From contig NZ_UHFN01000007.1 of NCBI RefSeq assembly GCF_900459405.1, forward strand, positions 992,001 to 1,056,000: a DNA stretch of 64,000 nucleotides, in the 5' to 3' direction. The DNA is from Streptococcus hyointestinalis (GTDB lineage Bacteria > Bacillota > Bacilli > Lactobacillales > Streptococcaceae). The translations under genes and the position numbers were made by a program. Below the pieces are notes generated by a model that was not told the DNA's origin, searched no databases, and worked only from the letters and a program-made list of their open reading frames with translations. This document shows, piece after piece, positions 11,111-20,902 of the stretch. Within the stretch, counting starts at the first letter, position 1. Every line of letters starts with the position of its first letter.

Positions 11111-12466
11111 ATGACGAATCGAAATAATGGACTAAGCCATCACGAAGAATTGCGGTACAACTATCTGCTTCACAATCTTCAGTATTTGAATACTAAGGAA
11201 AAAGAGGAGTTTGCTTATCTGAATCAGAAGCGTCAACGTGCCTTGTACCAGACGCCATCTTATTCACAACCGCCTCAAAGACGCTATAGTCGGTCCTATG
11301 ACGATGACGATAGCTACGATGATACTGTGAATGCAGACTATCCTTATCAAGAGAGTAGCGACTTGCCAACTTATCCTAGCGAGGCTCCTCTCACACGACC
11401 AAAACGAAAGAAAAAGTCAAAAGAAAAAGCGCTAGATGGCGCACAAGCAAAGCCTAAGCGTAAAAAGAGAAAAACGCTCAAGCGAGTGCTTTTGAGTTTG
11501 GCTGCCCTTATCGGTCTAGTACTTGCAGGGATGATTTTCATGTTCTTTAAAGGGATGAATGATGTCGGTAGCAATTCCAATTATTCCCCAGCGGTTACAG
11601 AGACTTTTAATGGTCAGGAAACGTCTGATGGTACCAATATTTTGATTTTAGGGAGCGACCAGCGGGTCACCCAAGGCTCTACTGACGCTAGAACTGACAC
11701 CATCATGGTCGCAAATGTCGGCAATAAATCTGGCAAGGTCAAGTTGGTCAGCTTTATGCGTGACACCTTGGTCAATATTCCCAACTACAGCGTGGACGAC
11801 TACACCGACTTGAAGCTCAATACTGCCTTTAACCTCGGTGAACAGGATGATAACCAAGGGGCTGAGTACATCAGACAAGTCCTCAAGCATAATTTTGGGA
11901 TCAACGTCAAATATTATGTCATGGTGGATTTTGAGACTTTTGCGGAAGCCATTAACACACTCTTCCCAGATGGTGTGGAAATCACTGCCAAGTTTGGGAC
12001 GGTTAACGGCAAGTCTGTGTCGTCCGTCGAAGTTCCAGATGACTTGAACGCTAAAGATGGCGTCGTGCCTAACCAGACCATCAAGGTCGGCAAACAGCGC
12101 ATGGATGGACGTACGCTCTTAAACTACGCCCGCTTTCGTAAGGATGACGATGGCGACTACGGGCGCACCAAACGTCAGCAGCAGGTCATGTCAGCCATTA
12201 TCTCGCAGGTTAAAGACCCAACCAAGCTCTTTACTGGTGCGGCTGCGGTCGGAAAAGTCTTTGCCATGACGTCGACTAACTTGTCTTATTCCTTCCTTTT
12301 GACAAATGGTATTTCTATGCTACAAGAAGCGCAAAACGGTGTTGAGCAGGTGACGATTCCAAACGAAGGGGACTGGGTGGACGCTCTTGATATGTACGGT
12401 GGTTCTGGTTTAGACATTGATTTTTCAAAATATAAAAAAGTCTTGGATAAACTTGGAATGCGCTAA
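11111..12466 (+). CDS. LCP (LytR-CpsA-Psr) family cell-wall polymer ligase
   Basis: This 451-residue membrane protein belongs to the family that transfers undecaprenyl-linked wall polymers to peptidoglycan. The first 120 residues are hydrophilic, tyrosine-rich, then strongly basic (RPKRKKKSKEK), followed by one transmembrane helix at about 125-150. The extracellular LCP domain contains the conserved Arg and Asp motifs in DARTDTIMVANV, SFMRDTLVNI and NYARFRKDD. Placement after aroA-aroK-pheA is the usual streptococcal order, where it is often named psr or lytR; its direct role is enzymatic rather than transcriptional. Confidence 0.9.
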   Translation: MTNRNNGLSHHEELRYNYLLHNLQYLNTKEKEEFAYLNQKRQRALYQTPSYSQPPQRRYSRSYDDDDSYDDTVNADYPYQESSDLPTYPSEAPLTRPKRKKKSKEKALDGAQAKPKRKKRKTLKRVLLSLAALIGLVLAGMIFMFFKGMNDVGSNSNYSPAVTETFNGQETSDGTNILILGSDQRVTQGSTDARTDTIMVANVGNKSGKVKLVSFMRDTLVNIPNYSVDDYTDLKLNTAFNLGEQDDNQGAEYIRQVLKHNFGINVKYYVMVDFETFAEAINTLFPDGVEITAKFGTVNGKSVSSVEVPDDLNAKDGVVPNQTIKVGKQRMDGRTLLNYARFRKDDDGDYGRTKRQQQVMSAIISQVKDPTKLFTGAAAVGKVFAMTSTNLSYSFLLTNGISMLQEAQNGVEQVTIPNEGDWVDALDMYGGSGLDIDFSKYKKVLDKLGMR

Positions 12467-12483
12467 TAAAATTATGATATAAT
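12453..12483 (+). promoter_or_regulatory. Possible rlmD promoter inside the end of the LCP gene
   Basis: TATAAT at 12478-12483 is preceded by TGA (extended -10). The -35 candidate TTGGAA is 19 bases away, so the element depends mainly on the -10. It overlaps the end of the LCP gene. Confidence 0.45.
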
Positions 12484-12484
12484 G

Positions 12485-13901
<1,417 letters not shown>

Positions 13902-14061
13902 AAATCCTTTATTTTAAGCATTTTTTCAAGCATTTCGTCTTTGTTGATAATGGTGATTTTGACATAAAAAGAGTCTTAAAATCTCACATTGATGTAAACG
14001 TCTGTTTAGATGTCGTTTGCGTAGACGAAAAGTAGATACGTCACATAGGTTCATAGGTTAT

Positions 14062-14092
14062 CGAGAACATTTCAAGATGTTCTCGTTTTTTT
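14062..14092 (+). terminator. Terminator near the ICE left end
   Basis: A perfect 9-base-pair stem (CGAGAACAT with ATGTTCTCG) with loop TTCAAG is followed by seven T. It would stop transcripts leaving rlmD before they enter the ICE; the 160 bases between rlmD and the stem hold no gene. Confidence 0.88.
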
Positions 14093-14109
14093 GTTTTCAA
14101 GGAGGAAGT

Positions 14110-14277
14110 ATGCAGAAAAAAGAACAGTCGTCACGTCAAGTTGTGATGTGTTATCTCATGAATACTATGGGTATTGATTTAGATAAAGCTAAACAATTAA
14201 TCTCAGATTTAGAAGATTCTGGTCTTGTGCGATTTGAACAAAATGGCAGTATAAACGTGTTACTTTTGGAGGGATAG
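14110..14277 (+). CDS. Small ICE protein of unknown function (55 aa)
   Basis: This 55-residue protein starts at an ATG directly after a GGAGGAAGT ribosome-binding site and ends three bases before the replication initiator gene, so the pair is an operon. The middle part (DLDKAKQLISDLEDSGLVRF) looks like a helical, winged-helix-like segment and may bind DNA or the initiator. I do not recognise a family. Confidence 0.7.
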   Translation: MQKKEQSSRQVVMCYLMNTMGIDLDKAKQLISDLEDSGLVRFEQNGSINVLLLEG

Positions 14278-14279
14278 TC

Positions 14280-15095
14280 ATGAAACGCATAACAGCTAAT
14301 CAGTATCAAACATCGGAACGTTACTACAAGCTCCCAAAGCTCTTGTTTGAGAGTGAGCGCTACAAGGATATGAAGCTAGAAGTTAAGGTTGCTTATTCCG
14401 TGCTGAAAGACCGACTAGAGCTGTCTTTGAGCCACGGTTGGATTGATGATGAGGGAGCCGTCTATCTCATTTACTCTAACGCCAAACTAATGGCTTTGCT
14501 CGGATGTTCCAAGTCTAAGTTATTGTCCATTAAGAAAACTTTACACGCTTATGGACTTATTGAGGAAGTGCAACAATCCTCCAGTGAAAAAGGGCGAATG
14601 GCAAACAAGATTTACCTAGGAGAGCTGGAGCATGATACACCCCCAGTGTCAAAATCAGACGGGGGTAGTGTTTCTAAAAGACGGGGGCAGTCTGAACCTG
14701 AAACGGGGCTAGTGTCAAATTCAACCCCTAGTGAGACTGAAGGAAGTGAGACTAATATCAGTGAAACTAAAGGGAGTGATTATTCTGTTGAGGATGAGGA
14801 GGAAAGAAATCATCATATCTCAAAGAAAAAAGAAAACACTTTATCACGAAAGGTGGACAAAGCGACATGTTACGACAAAGATTACATTTGGCACTTGGTC
14901 TATGATAGACTGAAACAAGACTTCCCTAAGCCCTCCATACAGGACGGCATGATGTTGGCTTTTGAGGAACGATATGCCTACGCATTAGCTAATATGAATT
15001 ATGCTAAAGACGCCGAGACGATTGCGGAGTATGTTTACAATGGTATTTTGGCGATGTGGAACAAGCGCATTCGTCAACACTATCACAAGGAGTGA
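14280..15095 (+). CDS. RepA_N-type replication initiator
   Basis: The N-terminal 120 residues match the RepA_N initiator domain, seen in YYKLPKLLFESERYKDM, KVAYSVLKDRLELS and a winged-helix segment SNAKLMALLGCSKSK. The middle is polar and serine/glutamate-rich; the C-terminal 75 residues form a second folded part. In this ICE family such proteins sit at the rlmD/rplL-proximal end and may support replication of the excised circle. No iteron array was seen inside the gene. It is the second gene of a run 14110-15722 of closely packed small genes. Confidence 0.8.
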   Translation: MKRITANQYQTSERYYKLPKLLFESERYKDMKLEVKVAYSVLKDRLELSLSHGWIDDEGAVYLIYSNAKLMALLGCSKSKLLSIKKTLHAYGLIEEVQQSSSEKGRMANKIYLGELEHDTPPVSKSDGGSVSKRRGQSEPETGLVSNSTPSETEGSETNISETKGSDYSVEDEEERNHHISKKKENTLSRKVDKATCYDKDYIWHLVYDRLKQDFPKPSIQDGMMLAFEERYAYALANMNYAKDAETIAEYVYNGILAMWNKRIRQHYHKE

Positions 15096-15101
15096 GTGAC
15101 T

Positions 15102-15476
15102 ATGTTAACGATTTATTTTGGCAATAGCTCAAAAGAACGGGATAAGTATGAGCAATTTTTGTGTGCACATCAGATTAAGTATCACAAACGTCTCGCAGAC
15201 AAGATGGGCAGAAGGCAGTTAATGGCGTTGTTAGCACAAACTCCAGACTGCTTTGAGATACTATCACCAGCACTACTGAAATATAAGCGCTCCAGAAGTT
15301 TTCATTTCAATCAATTACTTGATTTAATCTTAGTGCGTCCCAGTCGTTATCTACGCTTGCCTATTGTCATTGCAAATGGTATGGTCTATGCGGGTGTGAC
15401 ACTAGAAGACCTGCGTATATTTCTGCCAAGAGACGAAAAAAGGAGACACTATCAAGAGCTATTAAGCAAAGAATAG
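15102..15476 (+). CDS. Spx/ArsC-like fold protein, ICE-associated
   Basis: This 124-residue protein has the length and outline of the Spx/ArsC/MgsR family: an N-terminal thioredoxin-like segment (LTIYFGNSSKERDKYEQFL) and a C-terminal LRLPIVIANGMVYAG strand region resembling the RPI motif of Spx. It lacks the redox CxxC pair of Spx, having SSKE at that place, so it cannot act by the same disulfide switch. The ATG at 15102 follows AAGGAG; an upstream GTG is less well placed. A regulatory role in the ICE is plausible but unproven. Confidence 0.6.
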   Translation: MLTIYFGNSSKERDKYEQFLCAHQIKYHKRLADKMGRRQLMALLAQTPDCFEILSPALLKYKRSRSFHFNQLLDLILVRPSRYLRLPIVIANGMVYAGVTLEDLRIFLPRDEKRRHYQELLSKE

Positions 15477-15485
15477 GAGGCTATC

Positions 15486-15722
15486 ATGGGCAGTTTATTT
15501 TGGGATAATGTCACACTGTTATTAGCCGAGCGAGAGATGACCTTTGCGGAACTCGTCAGACAAATGTTTGCAGGAGAATTTCATTACCCAAGCGAATTTT
15601 GGCGCTTGTATCGCAAACTGTATCATTACAAGAAAGAGAACTTTCTACCGCAAGAACGTTGGGTGGACAGAATGGTTGCGGTTCTAGACGTTGACTATGC
15701 AGAGTTATTTAGACGGTACTAA
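15486..15722 (+). CDS. Small ICE protein of unknown function (78 aa)
   Basis: This 78-residue, aromatic-rich protein begins 10 bases after the Spx-like gene, behind an AGGAGG site. Its layout (a helix followed by MTFAELVRQMFAG and a C-terminal VDRMVAVLDVDYAELF) resembles a minimal Cro-type helical DNA-binding fold, but this is only an impression. It is the last gene of the leftmost ICE operon. Confidence 0.6.
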   Translation: MGSLFWDNVTLLLAEREMTFAELVRQMFAGEFHYPSEFWRLYRKLYHYKKENFLPQERWVDRMVAVLDVDYAELFRRY

Positions 15723-15803
15723 AGGTAAAGGGTTGAAATTTGTTTGGTTGTTCCTAGACATCTACAGATAACAATTTTCAATAACCAACAAACAGTTCTA
15801 TTG

Positions 15804-15863
15804 TTCCGCAAATCAAGTTATGTCATTCCGCAAATAGACGTATCGTTCCGCAAATGATATAAT
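15804..15863 (+). promoter_or_regulatory. Promoter of the class II Fic gene with three TTCCGCAAAT repeats
   Basis: TTCCGCAAAT occurs three times in direct orientation at 15804-15813, 15826-15835 and 15846-15855, spaced 22 and 20 bases. The promoter is TAGACG (15835-15840), a 17-base spacer and TATAAT (15858-15863), so the third repeat lies between -35 and -10 and the second touches the -35. This layout suggests a repressor operator. The Fic protein just downstream has an N-terminal helix-turn-helix and is the natural candidate. Confidence 0.65.
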
Positions 15864-15889
15864 GCTAAGTGGAAAAGAGGTAGACTATA

Positions 15890-16780
15890 ATGTTTATGAC
15901 CGTAAAAGAAGTCGCTATTAAATGGGGAATATCTGAAAGGCGCATTCGCACTCTCTGCTCTCAGGGCAAAATTGAGGGGGCGTTTCATAATGGTAAGCTT
16001 TGGAAAATACCTGCTGGTGCAAAGAAACCAGCTGATGGAAGATTAAAAAAAGGTTCTAACCTATTAAAAACTATAGAGGAAAAGAAAAACGAGCTATCTA
16101 AAAGAAGACCAATGACTGAAGGTGAGATTGAACGTCTTAACGAGCAGTTTTTAGTAGAGTTCACCTATAATTCGAACGCCATTGAAGGCAATACCCTGAC
16201 TTTAAGGGAGACTGATATGGTGTTGAGAGGGTTAACCATTGATCAGAAACCTCTAAAAGACCATTTAGAAGCCATTGGTCACAAGGAAGCCTTCCAATAT
16301 GTACAAACCCTAGTCTCTGAAAATCTGCCTTTGACGGAAAAAATAATAAAGGATATTCATTACCTCGTATTATCTGACAAAAAGGATGATAGAGGTGTCT
16401 ATCGAAATGTTCCTGTTCGTATCATGGGCGCTTCTAATGAACCAGCTCAGCCCTACATGATTAGACCTAAAATGGAGCAACTACTCATAGAGTATCACGA
16501 GAATACAGAGGATATCATTACCAAACTAGCAAAGTTCCATATTGAATTTGAGAGCATTCACCCATTCATTGATGGCAATGGAAGAACAGGACGATTATTA
16601 GTGAATTTAGAACTAATGAAAGCTGGTTATCCACCAATAGATATTAAATTCACAGATCGCTTGTCTTACTATAAGGCATTTGATGACTTTCATTCCAAAG
16701 GTCAGTTAGCTCCGATGGTAAACTTATTTGCCAAATATGTGAATGAACGATTAGATGATTATTTGTCTATTCTTGATTGA
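15890..16780 (+). CDS. Class II Fic protein with N-terminal helix-turn-helix
   Basis: This 296-residue protein combines an excisionase/AlpA-like helix-turn-helix (VKEVAIKWGISERRIRTLCSQGKIEG, residues 3-35 in outline) with a Fic domain. The Fic motif HPFIDGNGRTGR is at about residue 223 and matches the active AMPylating form. An autoinhibitory motif of the form [S/T]xxxE[G/N] (SNAIEG, about residue 95) precedes it in the same chain, which defines class II. The protein therefore probably modifies a target with AMP under internal inhibition and may control its own promoter. It is a single-gene unit between the left ICE operon and an IS element. Confidence 0.8.
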   Translation: MFMTVKEVAIKWGISERRIRTLCSQGKIEGAFHNGKLWKIPAGAKKPADGRLKKGSNLLKTIEEKKNELSKRRPMTEGEIERLNEQFLVEFTYNSNAIEGNTLTLRETDMVLRGLTIDQKPLKDHLEAIGHKEAFQYVQTLVSENLPLTEKIIKDIHYLVLSDKKDDRGVYRNVPVRIMGASNEPAQPYMIRPKMEQLLIEYHENTEDIITKLAKFHIEFESIHPFIDGNGRTGRLLVNLELMKAGYPPIDIKFTDRLSYYKAFDDFHSKGQLAPMVNLFAKYVNERLDDYLSILD

Positions 16781-17044
16781 GACAAAACTACCCAGTGTCG
16801 CTCACCGTACAGCCAATTGCTTATATACCTTTATCCTCTTTTGCTAGAAAACAGCTGACGAAACGTACCAAATTTGGTGCATTTTTGCTTTTTATGGTAT
16901 AATAAAAGAAGACAAAGTCTAGTGGTAAAAAGTCAAGATAAAGTTGATTAAACTTTAGTTGATTTTCTAGAAAAAAGGGTGCACTAAAAACACCTAGCGA
17001 AAAACGCTTTTTTCACTAGTCTAACCAAGGACTTGTGCCGATAA

Positions 17045-18298
17045 TCACTTATCTTCCATAAGCCTCCTTGGTGGCGTATAGAGTTGGCGGTTGCGTAGTA
17101 GCGCATCCACCAGACGCACAAATTTTCTAGCGGTTAAGACGATGGCTCGTTTGTGTTGATGTTTAGGAACTTCTTGATACTTCTTCTTGTAAAAGGCTTG
17201 ATACTCACTATCGTGTCGTCTGACAGAGTTGGCGGCTTCAACTAAGTAATAACGGAGATAGCGATTGCCTCTTTTCACAAGGTCAGTATTTTGAGAGTTA
17301 GCGTTCCCAGATTGATTCTGTTTCCAATTCAAGCCCGCATATTTAGCGACTTGAGGATGATCTTTAAAGCGTTCAATCTGTCCGATTTCAGCGATAATCC
17401 CTGCAGCGTAAACTTTGCCAACACCAGGTATTGAAGTTAAACACTGATATTCAGGGATGACTTCGACCATATCTTCAATGGCTTTATCAATATCCTTAAT
17501 CATTTGTTCAAGATTTCTGATTTCTCGAGCGAGAAGACCAAGAATGACATTAACCGAATCTTGCTGGAGCTTAGGAAGACGATAAGAGCCTCGAATAGCT
17601 GCTTGAATGGCTTTAGCTAATTTATCAGGAGCTTTGAATCGTCCTCTCCCCAATTTTTGGATAAAGTCCGCTAGGTCATTGAGAGGAACGGTCGCTAACT
17701 CGTCGAGGGTATAGTCTTCAGTCATTAAGGAAATAATGGTGCTAGACCAGAGAGAAGTTGTGAGGCTCTCATTCTTGATTTCAGTAGATAAGGTATTGCA
17801 CTTATAATAAATATTTTCAATAAAGTGTTGTTTTGTTCTTGTCAACTGTTCAATGAGTTGTAGTCTCGTTCTGGTTAGGTGTTGGAGAGCCAGATACTTT
17901 TCTTCTTTGAGAAAAGCAGGTGAAAATCGCTCAGCACGAAAATAATCGGCGATGTAGAAGGCATCAATAGTATCATTTTTACTTTCTTCAAACGTTTCCC
18001 GATATTTCTTAATCTTATTGGGTTGCTCCACCATGACTTCAACGTTTAGGGCTTTTAGCTGGCTATCCTCGTGAAAGAACATGGCAGGGTGAAAGCTATA
18101 AAGACTAGTAGCTTCCATGCCAATAACGATACGCTCAAAGGAATAAGTTTCATTGAGCTCAAGAATGTGCTTCTTGATTTCAGAGGCGCCTGTTAAATCA
18201 TTGGAAAGAGAAGCTGTGAAGGGAGTAGTCGTATCACTAAGCATGATACAGACATCAAGTTTGGTAGAACTAACGTCTAAACCGACAAAACATTTCAT
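17045..18298 (-). CDS. IS110-family transposase (IS A)
   Basis: This 417-residue DEDD transposase has the N-terminal RuvC-like domain (FVGLDVSSTKLDV, then VIGMEATSLYS and NDTIDAFYIADY) and the C-terminal transposase_20 domain (LTSIPGVGKVYAAGIIAEIG) with the catalytic serine expected in QNQSGNAN. Both halves are intact, so the element may be active. It starts at the ATG on the minus strand at 18298, after an AGGAGA site. Confidence 0.93.
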   Translation of the reverse strand: MKCFVGLDVSSTKLDVCIMLSDTTTPFTASLSNDLTGASEIKKHILELNETYSFERIVIGMEATSLYSFHPAMFFHEDSQLKALNVEVMVEQPNKIKKYRETFEESKNDTIDAFYIADYFRAERFSPAFLKEEKYLALQHLTRTRLQLIEQLTRTKQHFIENIYYKCNTLSTEIKNESLTTSLWSSTIISLMTEDYTLDELATVPLNDLADFIQKLGRGRFKAPDKLAKAIQAAIRGSYRLPKLQQDSVNVILGLLAREIRNLEQMIKDIDKAIEDMVEVIPEYQCLTSIPGVGKVYAAGIIAEIGQIERFKDHPQVAKYAGLNWKQNQSGNANSQNTDLVKRGNRYLRYYLVEAANSVRRHDSEYQAFYKKKYQEVPKHQHKRAIVLTARKFVRLVDALLRNRQLYTPPRRLMEDK

Positions 18299-18600
18299 TT
18301 GGAAGGTCTCCTTTCATTTGTATTTGGAAGTTTTCTTGACTACTGTAAGGTTCCCCAGAAACACCTTGAACCAACAGCCTCGCCTAAGAGAATTCTCATC
18401 ACTAACTCACCTGCCGCCTGTACGCTACTACATACAGAAGTGAGTCTAGTGGAAACAGCTAGTGTGTTGGAAGTAGGAACAAGGTTTGGGTAACAGACTC
18501 CTTTTTGAAGACATGGCAACAAGGAGGTAGTAGAAACAACCCTGAGTCCATTCCATGACTCTATTGTTCTGGAAAACCTTGCAATAGTCAAGTTATAAAA
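18299..18600 (-). ncRNA. Candidate bridge-RNA region of IS A
   Basis: About 300 bases upstream of the transposase lack a credible gene. In the IS110 group, the long non-transposase end encodes a structured bridge RNA that pairs with target and donor DNA. The call rests on family knowledge and position; I have not folded the sequence or found the guide loops. Confidence 0.35.
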
Positions 18601-18660
18601 AAATTATTAACACTTGGGATTGAAAAATCCCCATAAACTTATTTTACGAGGAGGTGGCTT

Positions 18661-18837
18661 ATGACTCTAGACGTAAACACAGAAAAGATGACTATTATGG
18701 GTGTTTCTTTTACCAATAAACAAGTTTTTAAAAGTGTTTGGTATGCTCTAAGTACCAATATGATTGAAGGCTGGCAACCGAGCATTAGAGATGTTGAAAG
18801 ACTGAGAGATGAAGCGATTGCTTTGGGTGTTGCATAA
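18661..18837 (+). CDS. VbhA-like antitoxin of a class I Fic pair
   Basis: This 58-residue protein starts at an ATG behind a strong GAGGAGG site, and its TAA overlaps the ATG of the Fic toxin (TAATG). Residues 32-37 read TNMIEG, matching the Fic-inhibitory motif [S/T]xxxE[G/N]; the following WQPSIRDVERLRDEAIALG resembles the C-terminal helices of VbhA-family antitoxins. In class I systems this separate small protein inserts its Glu into the ATP site of the toxin. The antitoxin-first order and the overlap support the pairing. Confidence 0.8.
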   Translation: MTLDVNTEKMTIMGVSFTNKQVFKSVWYALSTNMIEGWQPSIRDVERLRDEAIALGVA

Positions 18838-19448
18838 TGGGACGTAAAAGTTATGAGAGCTATGACTATATTGACCCTGATTATCTCTATACTTATAAAG
18901 ATTCATCGGTCTTAATTAATAAATTTAATGAGAAAAATGCGATAAAAGCAAGAGAGTTAGAGTATCAATTAGTTGCCAGTCAGAGCTTGAAGTTATTTCT
19001 TCATCCTATCGAAGTTCACTCTGTCTCTGATATTCTCAAGATTCATCGATATCTGTTTGGTGATATTTATTCGTGGGCAGGGTACTATCGGAAAGTTAAT
19101 ATCTCAAAGAGTGGAGATGCTTTTATGCCTATTCAGTCGTTTGATATGGCGGAAAAATATTTAAACCGTTTACTTTTTGAATTCCATGACAGAGCAAATA
19201 GTAAACAGGATATCATCAAGTCTCTGGCGGATATTTTAGATAATCTAAATTACTTCCATCCTTTTCGTGAAGGTAATGGTAGAACACAACGTGAGGTCAT
19301 TCGTTCTTTAGCTTTGTCAAAAGGTTATGAGTGTGATATTTCAATTGGAACTGACGATGTGATTTATCACTTGTATATGGACGGCACTGTCTACGGAGAC
19401 AAAGATAAACTAGAAGAGCTATTTAACCTTATTCTGAAGAAATTATAG
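18837..19448 (+). CDS. Class I Fic toxin (VbhT-like)
   Basis: This 203-residue Fic protein has the canonical motif HPFREGNGRTQR at about residue 141, the same active form as in VbhT, and an upstream flap region (YYRKVNISKSGDAFMP) that aligns target peptides. It lacks an internal inhibitory motif, which is supplied by the overlapping 58-residue gene upstream. By family it would transfer AMP to host targets such as gyrase or topoisomerase IV, giving growth arrest if the ICE is lost; the target is inferred. A terminator follows at 19505. Confidence 0.85.
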   Translation: MGRKSYESYDYIDPDYLYTYKDSSVLINKFNEKNAIKARELEYQLVASQSLKLFLHPIEVHSVSDILKIHRYLFGDIYSWAGYYRKVNISKSGDAFMPIQSFDMAEKYLNRLLFEFHDRANSKQDIIKSLADILDNLNYFHPFREGNGRTQREVIRSLALSKGYECDISIGTDDVIYHLYMDGTVYGDKDKLEELFNLILKKL

Positions 19449-19504
19449 ATGTTTTTCATCGTATATTTGCTAATCAAATATCAGACAGAATATATATCTA
19501 ATTT

Positions 19505-19525
19505 GAGAGCTTAGGCTCTCTTTTT
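19505..19525 (+). terminator. Terminator of the class I Fic operon
   Basis: A perfect 6-base-pair stem GAGAGC/GCTCTC with loop TTAG is followed by TTTTT. IS B begins directly after this T-run. Confidence 0.8.
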
Positions 19526-19699
19526 CTACCATTTGTCAAGCTTACCAAGGCTTTAAGGTAAAAAAATTTTGAGGACAGTAGCTCAATGTAGGTTATTGTC
19601 CTCTTTTTCTGTGGTAATCATAATAAAAGTGTACGCAAAAGGAACACCTTATCTAGCCATTTTAAAAATAAGGTGTTAGAATAATATGGCATAAAAGCT

Positions 19700-20902
19700 T
19701 TAATGATTTTGGGTCGAAGTATAATCGTAAAGTTTGTTATGCGTTATGAGGTAATACATTGTCCGAATGAGACGATGTATAGAGGCAATCGTATGTGGCT
19801 TAGTTGAAGCTATCTGCGATTGCCTTTTTCGTTTCTCATAAAAGTCTGCGATATGACAAGGATTAGTGTGACTAGCTGAAGCGATGTTGTGAATACACTT
19901 GAAGAGAATCTTTCTAGCATAAGGATTCCCTCGTTTGGTGATATGTTCCTTGGCAAGAAAGTTCCCAGACTCATAGTGTCTGAGGTCAATTCCGATAAAG
20001 GCATTGATCTGGTTGGCAGACTGAAACCGGCGAATATCTCCCAACTCGCCAATGATAGAGGTCGCTGTTGTTTCTGCGATACCAGGGATAGACAGTAAGA
20101 TGTCATATTCAGGTAAAGGTTGAGCTAGGGCTACCATATTGTCTAAAATCACTTGTCTACGTTCAAATAGTCGAAGCAATTCTTGGGCATAGTAACGTGC
20201 CTCTTCAAGCATCGGAGAAGTTTTCTTCACTGCACAGTAGGATTGTTTAGCGAGTTCTATCAATTTATCAGACAGATACTCAACACGCTTCTTGGAGATA
20301 CGTTTGTATGTTGACTTTCGGATGACATTTGACAATTCATCGTTATTGAGCTCTAGCACCATTTCCTTACAAGGAAAAGCTATCACTAAGTTCCAGTATT
20401 GTTGACCAGTTGGGGTAGACAAGATACTTTCCAACTCTGGGAAAGTGACTTGCAAGACCTTGTGCAGGCGATTCTTAGTCTTTACAATATCTTCTGTCAA
20501 GTTCTGATAAAATCGGCTTAGGTCACGTAACTCTTGATAGACTTCTTTCTGTATATAAGTCGGTTTGCGATTGAGCACAAACTGAGACTGAGCTAATTTT
20601 TCAGCATCCATTTTGTCTGTTTTACGGACACGTAAGCTGTCTAGTTGCTTTTTAGCTTCTAGAGGATTTAAGCGTGTATAAGCGTAACCATTTTCCTCAA
20701 GAAAAGCTTGAAGGCGACGAGAATAGACTCCTGTTGCTTCGAAGATAATCTCAGGCTGTTGAACAGTTTTTAAGTCATCGGATAAACGAGCGAAGCCCGT
20801 CGCATCGTTAGATATGGTGTAGCCATGAACCTTCTCACCATTGAGCCAAATGGCCACTTCTGAACTTGCTTTACTCACATCAATTCCAAACACGACTCGC
20901 AT
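19700..20902 (-). CDS. IS110-family transposase (IS B)
   Basis: This 400-residue DEDD transposase begins MRVVFGIDVSKASSEVAIW and has the RuvC-like acidic motifs (EATGVYSRRL, RKTDKMDAEKLA), a central helical region and a C-terminal domain with LSIPGIAETTATSIIGELG and the expected catalytic serine in HYESGNF. The start is the ATG at 20902; the frame stays open 51 codons upstream but that part is the non-coding end of the element. It is nearly identical to the transposase of IS C and appears intact. Confidence 0.93.
   Translation of the reverse strand: MRVVFGIDVSKASSEVAIWLNGEKVHGYTISNDATGFARLSDDLKTVQQPEIIFEATGVYSRRLQAFLEENGYAYTRLNPLEAKKQLDSLRVRKTDKMDAEKLAQSQFVLNRKPTYIQKEVYQELRDLSRFYQNLTEDIVKTKNRLHKVLQVTFPELESILSTPTGQQYWNLVIAFPCKEMVLELNNDELSNVIRKSTYKRISKKRVEYLSDKLIELAKQSYCAVKKTSPMLEEARYYAQELLRLFERRQVILDNMVALAQPLPEYDILLSIPGIAETTATSIIGELGDIRRFQSANQINAFIGIDLRHYESGNFLAKEHITKRGNPYARKILFKCIHNIASASHTNPCHIADFYEKRKRQSQIASTKPHTIASIHRLIRTMYYLITHNKLYDYTSTQNH

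Larger units (their letters stand above)
17045..18600 (-). mobile_element. IS110-family insertion sequence A
   Basis: It comprises a DEDD transposase gene and about 300 bases of upstream non-coding DNA. IS110 elements have no obvious terminal inverted repeats, so the ends given are approximate. It sits between two Fic modules and is unrelated at close range to the other IS110-family elements here. Confidence 0.6.

Noticed and set aside
15804..15855. TTCCGCAAAT repeats as a CRISPR array or replication iterons
   Set aside because: Only three 10-base copies with 10-12-base gaps overlap a promoter. CRISPR repeats are longer and no cas gene is present; an operator is the simpler reading.
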